48,563 bases of DNA from Lachnospiraceae bacterium UBA2864. GTDB taxonomy: Bacteria; Bacillota; Clostridia; Lachnospirales; Lachnospiraceae. The position numbers and the translations under genes were made by a program. The notes beneath the pieces are model-generated. The model did no database searches, was not told the DNA's origin, and worked only from the letters and a program-made list of their open reading frames with translations. This document shows, in pieces, positions 41,339 to 48,563 of the stretch (position 1 is the first letter of the stretch; each line of letters opens with the position of its first letter). The stretch covers positions 1 through 48,563 of the forward strand of contig DEFA01000028.1 of the NCBI GenBank assembly GCA_002350525.1, written 5' to 3'.

Positions 41339-42205
41339 ATGAGCACGATTCTGTATAGATTAGCGCTAAAAATGCAAAAAAAGTCGCAAGACAATGCTCT
41401 TGTGACTTTTTTCGATAATATAGATATTTTTAGCGACAAAAAGTATTATGGCTATCAAAAAAATATTCTTGTGACCGACATCTATAGACCTAAGGAATAT
41501 GCAGGGAAGCTTCCTGTAATATGTGTCATACATGGTGGCGGACTATATATGGGTGATAGAAGGCTTGATTCTTATCTATGTCAGGTGTTGGCTGCAAAAG
41601 GGTATTTAGTGTACGCACTTGATTATAGATTAACCACCCAGGCTAGTGCCCGAGAAGAAATGTCTGATATTTGTGCCGGATTTAGGTATATGGAAAAGAC
41701 ACTTGATCGATATGATGGCGATGCTGACAGGGTTTATCTTATAGGCGATAGCGCGGGTGCGTATTTGGGACTTTTCACAGTGGCCATGCATAACTGTGAT
41801 GAATTCAGGGCCAGACTTGGCTGTAGAACTTCAAATCTAAAGATTAAGAAGATGGCCTTGTTTAGCGGAATGTTTTATACATACGGATTTCATATTGTAG
41901 GCTTTATTTATCCCAAACAGATTTATCCGGGATACCATAGAAATAAAGAATTTAAGAAATTGATGAATCCGGAAGAGGATCATGTAATAAAAAATATTCC
42001 ACCGGTTCTTTTAACAAGTAGTAAAGGCGATTTTATAAGAAGACAAACCTTGCGGTTTGCTAAAGCACTTAGCAAAAATAATATAGATCATAAATTATTT
42101 TTCTTTGATAACAAAGAGCTTCCGCATGCTTTTCCGGCGGAGGATCCAAGATATGAAGAAAGTAAAAAAGTTATAAATTATATTGCGTATAAGTTTTTTA
42201 AATAG
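41339..42205 (+). CDS. HSL-type alpha/beta hydrolase, shorter paralogue
   Basis: A 288-residue hydrolase with HGGGLYMGDRR, the nucleophile Ser138 in IGDSAGAYLG, Asp231 in SKGDFIR and His263 in LPHAF. It is a paralogue of the preceding gene: shared blocks include HGGGL, EYRL/DYRL, DICAG and MFYT. It lacks the C-terminal extension. The ribosome site GGAGG is unusually far (15 bases) from the ATG, so translation may be weak. It is followed after 8 bases by the A-T-TE gene. Confidence 0.75.
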   Translation: MSTILYRLALKMQKKSQDNALVTFFDNIDIFSDKKYYGYQKNILVTDIYRPKEYAGKLPVICVIHGGGLYMGDRRLDSYLCQVLAAKGYLVYALDYRLTTQASAREEMSDICAGFRYMEKTLDRYDGDADRVYLIGDSAGAYLGLFTVAMHNCDEFRARLGCRTSNLKIKKMALFSGMFYTYGFHIVGFIYPKQIYPGYHRNKEFKKLMNPEEDHVIKNIPPVLLTSSKGDFIRRQTLRFAKALSKNNIDHKLFFFDNKELPHAFPAEDPRYEESKKVINYIAYKFFK

Positions 42206-42213
42206 AGAAGTAT

Positions 42214-44619
42214 ATGAAAGAATTCAGCTTAAACAGAAAGAAAAATTTTATAGAATATGACAGAACAATAACCTGGGTAAATCGTTTTATTAAAAACGCA
42301 AATTCTCAGCCGGATCATAAAGCAGTTATTGATTCTTGTGGCAGCTACACATATTCAGAATTAGACAGGATTTCAAATAAAATCGCCTGCTATCTCTTAA
42401 AACATGGCATAAAGCCGGATGATTATGTGGCAGTAAAGATGAGAAGAATTAAGGAATTTGCTGCAGTTATACTTGGTATTCATAAAGCCGGTGCTGCGTA
42501 TGTTCCTATAGATCCGGACTATCCAAAGAATCGTATTGATTACATGATCTCTCATTCCGATTCCAAGATGGTAATAGATGAGGATATGATAGAAAAGATT
42601 CTTTCCTCCAGGATTAAGGTTAGCCCGGTTAACAATTCCAGAGTGGATGGACAGGCTAGTTTAATATATACCTCAGGCTCTACCGGAACACCTAAAGGAG
42701 TAATGCTCAGACACTCGGCTCTTAATGCCAGCATTGCATGGAATATTTATTTATTTGAGCTCGATTCAAGTAAAAAGAATATTCATTTCCCGAGTTTTTC
42801 ATTTGCCCTGTCATCTCACGACTTCTTTGGACCTCTTGTAGCAGGTGGAGAAGTCCATATTTTAAATGACGAAATAAGAAAAGACATTATGGGAATATAC
42901 AACTATATTAACTCTAACAGAATTACCGGTATGTCTATCAGTACTTCTATCGGTATGGCTTTGCTTAATAAGCTTGAGGTTAATATGGACTATATTATGC
43001 TTGCAGGAGAAAGATTACTTCCTATTAAGCGTTCGACTAAGACAAAAATATTTAATGGATATGGAAGCACAGAGTTCGGAGCGTGCAATTTATATCATGT
43101 AGTTGATGATAAAGATGCAGAAGAAAAGAGTGTTCCGATCGGCAAGTCTATGCCGGGCATTGAAGCCTTTGTTTGTGACGAAAATTTTAATCTTGTTCCT
43201 CAAGGAGAAATAGGTCAACTTTGTCTTTGCGGAGAGCAGATGAGCGATGGTTATCTTAATTATGATGAGAGTACCGGTGATTCCTTTATTGATTGTCCAT
43301 TTATACCCGGCAAGAAAATGTATTGTACAGGAGATTTAGTGCGCTGTAATGAAGACGGCACTATGAAGTATATTGGCAGAAACGACTCTCAGGTTAAACT
43401 GAGAGGTTTTAGAATAGAACTTGGCGAAGTAGAAGCCACAGCAGCTTCTTTTGAAGGTATTATCCGCACATGCGCCAAAATAGTAAACTCAAAACTCGTT
43501 CTATATTATTCTGCTGATAGACAAATAGATAAAGAAGAGTTTAGAAAGCACATTTCTCAAATGCTTGCTGATTATATGGTGCCTGCTGTATTTATGCAGC
43601 TTGATACCATGCCACTTACACCAAATGGAAAGATTCAAAGAAATGTTCTTCCTGTGCCCAAAACTATATCAGAAAATATTGAAGAGCCAAAGAACGACGA
43701 TGAAGCATATATGCTTGAAGTGGCAAAGAAATATGTACCGGATGCCGAATTTGGTGTTACGGACGATTTAATGCTTATGGGAATGGATTCGTTAAAACTC
43801 ATGACTTATGTTCAAGAGATTAATGAAAAACTCCCTAAAGTTACTTTAGCAGATATTATGCACCATAGATCCATCAGAGCCACGCTTAGTTGCAGGCGCA
43901 GAATGATCTGGTTCTATGATACATATGATGCTAAAAAACCAACAATGGTCTTTGTTCATGGTATTGTGCCGATAAGTGTAACAATGCCAAAGTTTAAAGT
44001 ATGGAATAAGCATTTTAACATTTTAGTTTTCGAACCTGTAGAAGAGCATTACAACATTCTTTTTAAGTCCGGTGGTTTTGATGAGGTAGTTGGACTTTAT
44101 ATACTGCTTTTATCTATTTACATTCCTGATGACGCAAAGGTTGTAGCCTTTATGGGATATTGTTACGGTGGAACTATTGCCGCATATCTAGCAAAGAGAT
44201 GGCAAAAAGATCATGGCACTATGCCGGGTGTTGTTTTAGGAGATTCTTACTTCGTGTTTGGAAAGAAGGGGACAGATACTGTTCTTGATGTTATGGATAT
44301 GAGCTTAAAGAGTGGAAAGCACACAAGCTCTGTTCAAGATGTAAAGCACAAGTTTAAAGTACTTGCAGAACTTGAAAAGCAGAAATCTGCTTTAGGAAAG
44401 TATGAAGGGAAAGGCGTATATGTTAGAGCCGGAAAATATCAGGGTAAGATGTTTGCAGATATGAAGGAACAAACAGTACTTGAAAATGATAAGTTCATTA
44501 AAAAGTATTTGCCTAATGTACAGATTGTAACATTCGAAGATTCAGATCATGATGATCTGTATAATGACCAGGCTTTAATTGATGAATACTTAAATATGCT
44601 GCTTGAGGTAGCTGAATAG
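42214..44619 (+). CDS. NRPS-like tridomain enzyme: adenylation, carrier, thioesterase
   Basis: An 801-residue A-T-TE protein. The A domain (about 15-490) has YTSGSTGTPKGV, GYGSTEFG, YCTGDLVR, KLRGFRIELGEVE and the lysine motif PNGKIQRN. In core A4, FSFALSSHDFF puts Ala198 where the Asp that binds an alpha-amino group is expected, so the substrate may not be an alpha-amino acid. The carrier domain has MGMDSLKL with the phosphopantetheine Ser526. The TE domain has GYCYGG, so the nucleophile is Cys650, with Asp677 (GDSY) and His779 (DSDHDD) as partners. No condensation domain is present. Similar A-T-TE enzymes in fungi and Ralstonia dimerise aryl keto acids, which is a possible but unproven parallel. 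Confidence 0.85.
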   Translation: MKEFSLNRKKNFIEYDRTITWVNRFIKNANSQPDHKAVIDSCGSYTYSELDRISNKIACYLLKHGIKPDDYVAVKMRRIKEFAAVILGIHKAGAAYVPIDPDYPKNRIDYMISHSDSKMVIDEDMIEKILSSRIKVSPVNNSRVDGQASLIYTSGSTGTPKGVMLRHSALNASIAWNIYLFELDSSKKNIHFPSFSFALSSHDFFGPLVAGGEVHILNDEIRKDIMGIYNYINSNRITGMSISTSIGMALLNKLEVNMDYIMLAGERLLPIKRSTKTKIFNGYGSTEFGACNLYHVVDDKDAEEKSVPIGKSMPGIEAFVCDENFNLVPQGEIGQLCLCGEQMSDGYLNYDESTGDSFIDCPFIPGKKMYCTGDLVRCNEDGTMKYIGRNDSQVKLRGFRIELGEVEATAASFEGIIRTCAKIVNSKLVLYYSADRQIDKEEFRKHISQMLADYMVPAVFMQLDTMPLTPNGKIQRNVLPVPKTISENIEEPKNDDEAYMLEVAKKYVPDAEFGVTDDLMLMGMDSLKLMTYVQEINEKLPKVTLADIMHHRSIRATLSCRRRMIWFYDTYDAKKPTMVFVHGIVPISVTMPKFKVWNKHFNILVFEPVEEHYNILFKSGGFDEVVGLYILLLSIYIPDDAKVVAFMGYCYGGTIAAYLAKRWQKDHGTMPGVVLGDSYFVFGKKGTDTVLDVMDMSLKSGKHTSSVQDVKHKFKVLAELEKQKSALGKYEGKGVYVRAGKYQGKMFADMKEQTVLENDKFIKKYLPNVQIVTFEDSDHDDLYNDQALIDEYLNMLLEVAE

Positions 44620-44643
44620 AAAATTATAACAAGGGCAAAAGTC

Positions 44644-47600
44644 ATGACAGACAATGAATTAAAAGAGATTATAGAGCTTGCAAAAGGCGAGGAGCTTCTT
44701 CTTGATGAAAACGAAACGATTGTTACGATTTTTAAAAACAGAGTAGCTGCTACACCGGATAGCATCTGTGTAATATTTGGCGACAGAAAATATACATATG
44801 CGCAAGTTGATGAAATAAGCAATAAGATAGCTGTATATATCAGCCAAAAGTTTGGTGTGGGAAGAGGATCTTTTGTCGGTGTATTAATTCATCGTTCTGA
44901 ATTAATGATGATTTATTCTCTTGCAATTCTAAAAACCGGTGCTGCCTATATGCCTCTAAATCCTGACTATCCGGAGTCGAGGCTGTCCTTTATGTGCGAA
45001 GATGCAGATCTTAAGCTCATACTTACAGAAGGTGCATCTTTTTGTAAGCAGATACCAAGCTTTAAAGGTTACGTATTTGGCAGCGAAGAGCTTGATGTGC
45101 TTCCTGCTGTTACAAAAGAAGAAATTGATAGTCTTGATGAGGCTAGACCTGATGACAGCATGATATTGCTGTTTACTTCAGGTTCTACCGGAAAGCCAAA
45201 GGCTGTAGATCTCGCACATAGAGGGGTTGTTAGTTTTTGCCACTCCTATGCCAAGATACTTGGTTTAAGTTCAAACGATGTTATGGCAGCTTATGCCAAC
45301 TATGGTTTTGATGTTCATATGTCGGATTTATATCCGTCCATACTTGTAGGTGCACCTTTGCATATCTTGTCTGATGAAATTAGAAAAGATATTGTGGAGA
45401 TGAACAGGTACTTAGAAAATAATCATATTACTGCTGTAATCATGACAACCCAGCTTGCTGTTATGATTAATGATATCAACCATTCCTTAAGAGTTCTTGC
45501 TACAGCAGGTGAGAAGCTTCCTCCAATGACCGCAAATCCAGGTCTTAAATTTTTCAATGCCTATGGTCCTACCGAAGCATCTATTCTTGTCAGTTACTAC
45601 AACGTTGTAGGTTTTACTGATGGTAAGAATATAGGTAGACCTTTTCCTAACACTTCATTTTATGTAATAGATGAAAACAACAAACCGGTTCCGAGAGGAC
45701 AGTCTGGCGAGTTGCTTATTTGTGGTGTTCATTTAGCAAAGGGATATCTTAACAGAGAAGACATTACAAATGAAAAGTTTATACAATTTAAGCTGACCGA
45801 AGATTCGGAGCCGATAAGAGGTTATAAATCCGGAGATCTTGTCAGATGGAATGAACAAGGGGAATTAGATTTCCTTGGGAGAATTGATAAGCAGACTAAG
45901 CTTAGAGGTCTTAGAATTGAGCTTGGCGAAATTGAAGCAAGAACGATAATGTATCCAGGTATCGAGAAGGCTATTGTTATCGTGAAGAATGATAAGCTTT
46001 GTTGCTATTATACTTCAAGTACTGAAATAGATCTGGATGCATTAAAGCTTGCGCTGGCAAAAGATCTTGCTGAGTATATGATTCCAAATATCTTTATTCA
46101 CCTTGATAAGATGCCTCTTAACTTTAATGGAAAGATTGATAAAGCAGCCCTGCCGGAGCCTGATTTTTCTTTCCAGACAGAAAAGATTCCACCTGAAAAT
46201 GAAAAACAGGAAGAAATACTAAGGGTTATTGCTGATATTGCAAGGACAGACAGTTTTGGAATAACAGATAATATTTTAGGAATAGGCTTCTCTTCAATTG
46301 ATATTATGAAGCTTTCATCATGGATTTATGAGAAATACAGCTGCCATGTTCCGGCTGCTAAGATGATGGAGACTCCTACTGTTAAAGGTATTTCAAATCT
46401 TGTTGATAAAGCTCTAAGCTCCAATACCTTAAGTCTTAAGCATTGCGAAAAAGAAACATATCCTGCAAGTGAAAACCAAAAAGGTCTTTTTCTTGAATGG
46501 GAAAAGAATAGAAATACTACTATGTATAACACACCGTATCTTAAGTGTTATGAAAACGTGGATGCGGCAAGGCTTGCAAAGGCTGTAGAGGGTACTATCA
46601 ATGCACATACAGCAGTAAATGCCGGCTTTGATATAGAAAGTGGCGAATTAAGGCAGATACCAAGAAATATTAGTTTTAGCATTCAGCCTGAGAAACTTGA
46701 TTTTGAACCAACAAGATCATTCTTTGAAGAAAAAGTAAAGCCATTTAATTTACTTAATGATGTTCTTTACAGAATAGAAATATTCCAGTTTAAAAATACT
46801 ACCTATCTGTTCACAGATTTCCATCATATCGTTTTTGATGGAATGTCTTATGATGTTTTATTTGATGATATTGAAAAGCTTTATGGTGGCGGGAAAATTG
46901 CCCCTGAAACAATAAGTGCATTTGATTTTTCTTTATACGAGCAGGAGTATCTGGCATCTGAAGAATTTAAAGAAACAAGAGAGTATTTCGATGAGCTTGT
47001 CAGCGGCCTTCCTGCTGCAGCTTATCCCCTTTCTGATAATCCGGATGGCAGGACATGTGCAACAGCTTCAGCGCTTTTAGATGAGGAAGAGATTAATAAG
47101 TATTGCAGAAAACTTGGTGTTACTCCCGGAAGTTTCCTTCAGAGTGCATTTTCTGTTGTTTTAAATTCTATAACGAGAGAAGACAGATCTATATACTTAA
47201 CAATCAGCAACGGACGTTCTGCCGGTGCCGCTCTTCAAAACAGCATTGGTATGTTTGTAAAGACTCTGCCTGCTGTATCTGCAAAAATTGAAAAGGGCTT
47301 AACATCAGAAAACTTTGTTAAATCTATGCACGAACAATTGCAGTCCAGTTTTGCCAGAGAAATGTATCCGTATACTCAGTTTGTTCAAAAGCATAGGAAA
47401 TATCCTGAACTTATGTTTGTGTATCAGGGTGGAGTTGTATCTGATATACCTACATCAGACAAGAAGGATATTTCATTCTCTCCGGACTATGCAAAGTTCC
47501 CTATCAGTGTAATGATCTATCCTGATGCAGGAGAGTATCATATTAATATTGAATATGATGGGACAAAGTATTCATACGCTGATATGAAGACTCTTGCAGA

Positions 47601-48563
47601 GTCTGTTAAGAATGCTGCAGAAAACCTTGTCGTAGAAACTTATGTTGAAAATGTAAGTGTTGTTTCCAAAGAAGATACTAAGAATATAATTACAGCATCT
47701 TACGGCGGAGAGATGTCATATAGTAAAGAAATAACCTGGATTGATGCATTTTTAGATGCTGCAAAGAAACATCCGGATAAGACTGCCCTCATCGATAGTA
47801 ATGGGTCAATGAGCTATTTGCAGCTTGATGAAGCATCTAATAAGATTGCAAAGTATCTCCTTGATCAGGGAATTGGAAAAAATAATTTTGTTGGAATAAA
47901 GATGGGGCGTGTTAAAGAGTTTATCGCAGCCCAGATAGGAATTAACAGAGCCGGTGCCGCATTTCTTCCGATTGACCCGGCATACCCACAAGATCGTATT
48001 GAATATATGATCTCTAATTCTTCTGCAACAGAAATTCTTACAGAGGAAAAAGTTAAAGAAATACTTTCTACATACAAAACGTCAGAAAGCATTAATCTGA
48101 CCGGTCCGGATAATTATGCATACATGATATATACATCAGGTTCTACGGGAAAGCCAAAGGGCGTACTTCAGAAACAAAATTCTATTACTGCATTTTTCTC
48201 ATGGAGAAATAAAGCTCTTGGAATTAATGAAAACAGTAGGCACGGTCATTTTGCAAGTTTTTCGTTTGATGCTGCTTTTGATGATATCTTTTGCCCGATA
48301 TCTGCGGGCGGAGAGATTCATGTGTTCGATGAAAATCTGCGAAGCAACCTTGGCTTAATGGTGGACTACATCAATGAAAATAAGCTTACCGGTCTTACAC
48401 TTCCTACACAGCTTGGTTTAGCTACATTAACGCAGTATCCGGATCTTGATCTTCACTTCATTATGATGGGTGGAGAAAAGATGATGCCTGTAAAAAAGAC
48501 AGCTGTAAAGATCATCAATGGATATGGACCAACAGAGTTCACGGTATGTTCATCGTATCATAT
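44644..48563 (+). CDS. Non-ribosomal peptide synthetase, A-T-C-A..., truncated by window end
   Basis: The frame is open from ATG 44644 (AAGGG upstream) to the right edge: at least 1306 residues. Module 1 starts with an A domain (about 20-510) with FTSGSTGKPKAV, YGFDVHMSDLY (the amino-binding Asp is present), NAYGPTEAS and LRGLRIELGEIE. The carrier follows (IGFSSIDIM, Ser551). The C domain (about 600-1000) has FHHIVFDGMS, an intact HHxxxDG motif. The second A domain begins near residue 1025 (TASYGGEMS, then WIDAFLDAA) and has SGSTGKPKGV, FSFDAAFDDIF and GYGPTEFTVC at the cut. There is no starter C domain, so this protein could begin the assembly line with at least a dipeptide. Substrates are not predicted here. 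Confidence 0.93.
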   Translation, partial: MTDNELKEIIELAKGEELLLDENETIVTIFKNRVAATPDSICVIFGDRKYTYAQVDEISNKIAVYISQKFGVGRGSFVGVLIHRSELMMIYSLAILKTGAAYMPLNPDYPESRLSFMCEDADLKLILTEGASFCKQIPSFKGYVFGSEELDVLPAVTKEEIDSLDEARPDDSMILLFTSGSTGKPKAVDLAHRGVVSFCHSYAKILGLSSNDVMAAYANYGFDVHMSDLYPSILVGAPLHILSDEIRKDIVEMNRYLENNHITAVIMTTQLAVMINDINHSLRVLATAGEKLPPMTANPGLKFFNAYGPTEASILVSYYNVVGFTDGKNIGRPFPNTSFYVIDENNKPVPRGQSGELLICGVHLAKGYLNREDITNEKFIQFKLTEDSEPIRGYKSGDLVRWNEQGELDFLGRIDKQTKLRGLRIELGEIEARTIMYPGIEKAIVIVKNDKLCCYYTSSTEIDLDALKLALAKDLAEYMIPNIFIHLDKMPLNFNGKIDKAALPEPDFSFQTEKIPPENEKQEEILRVIADIARTDSFGITDNILGIGFSSIDIMKLSSWIYEKYSCHVPAAKMMETPTVKGISNLVDKALSSNTLSLKHCEKETYPASENQKGLFLEWEKNRNTTMYNTPYLKCYENVDAARLAKAVEGTINAHTAVNAGFDIESGELRQIPRNISFSIQPEKLDFEPTRSFFEEKVKPFNLLNDVLYRIEIFQFKNTTYLFTDFHHIVFDGMSYDVLFDDIEKLYGGGKIAPETISAFDFSLYEQEYLASEEFKETREYFDELVSGLPAAAYPLSDNPDGRTCATASALLDEEEINKYCRKLGVTPGSFLQSAFSVVLNSITREDRSIYLTISNGRSAGAALQNSIGMFVKTLPAVSAKIEKGLTSENFVKSMHEQLQSSFAREMYPYTQFVQKHRKYPELMFVYQGGVVSDIPTSDKKDISFSPDYAKFPISVMIYPDAGEYHINIEYDGTKYSYADMKTLAESVKNAAENLVVETYVENVSVVSKEDTKNIITASYGGEMSYSKEITWIDAFLDAAKKHPDKTALIDSNGSMSYLQLDEASNKIAKYLLDQGIGKNNFVGIKMGRVKEFIAAQIGINRAGAAFLPIDPAYPQDRIEYMISNSSATEILTEEKVKEILSTYKTSESINLTGPDNYAYMIYTSGSTGKPKGVLQKQNSITAFFSWRNKALGINENSRHGHFASFSFDAAFDDIFCPISAGGEIHVFDENLRSNLGLMVDYINENKLTGLTLPTQLGLATLTQYPDLDLHFIMMGGEKMMPVKKTAVKIINGYGPTEFTVCSSYH

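Overview
The window reads as a chromosomal segment of a moderately AT-rich, low-GC Gram-positive anaerobe, most likely family Lachnospiraceae (Butyrivibrio or Lachnospira-like clostridia). The evidence is gene order: dprA-topA-codY, rpsB-tsf, and rimP-nusA-ylxR/ylxQ-infB-rbfA-nrnA-truB-ribF are classic Firmicute blocks. A fused YlxR-YlxQ protein, an extended EF-Ts and frequent TTG/GTG starts with strong GGAGG sites also fit. No sequence search was possible, so the family placement is inference.

Layout. 0-6.6 kb: the tail of asd, then an operon of a P-loop kinase-like protein, a DUF1015 protein and the glycogen branching enzyme GlgB, then two CobW/COG0523 metal-chaperone GTPases (one with a His/Asp metal-binding array, one fused to a DUF1980-like domain). 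6.7-11.8 kb: comM and dprA (DNA uptake and recombination) and topA, with an unusual array of small GAA-loop hairpins in front of topA. 11.8-16.9 kb: codY, an acidic membrane-anchored SwrB/DUF6115-like protein, a membrane protein with a Thr/Glu repeat and a MltG-like LysM domain, then rpsB-tsf behind a structured leader. In Bacillus the large flagellar operon lies between codY and the swrB gene; here it is absent.

17-22.3 kb: a DUF3592-like membrane protein, a MATE exporter on the minus strand, an M24 Xaa-Pro peptidase and a divergent PlsC-type acyltransferase. 22.5-30.9 kb: the translation/transcription operon rimP to ribF. 31-37 kb: tRNA-Arg(CCG), a small membrane protein, an Lrp/AsnC regulator (minus), an RluF-type pseudouridine synthase, ligA, metA (Glu111 type, so probably acetyl-CoA dependent) and a VanX-like D,D-dipeptidase.

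37 kb to the right edge is the accessory region and the most interesting part: a probable biosynthetic gene cluster. A good sigma-A promoter drives a small lysine-rich protein. After a stable hairpin come a stand-alone ANL (AMP-forming) enzyme with a long helical C-terminal extension, a 65-residue helical protein, two paralogous HSL-type alpha/beta hydrolases, an A-T-TE tridomain NRPS-like enzyme and a large NRPS (A-T-C-A...) cut by the window end. The A-T-TE enzyme has a cysteine nucleophile in the thioesterase and lacks the aspartate that normally holds the substrate amino group. Glutamine codon use changes at this boundary (CAA becomes common). The product is unknown. All genes appear to be transcribed rightward with tight spacing, so they probably work together.
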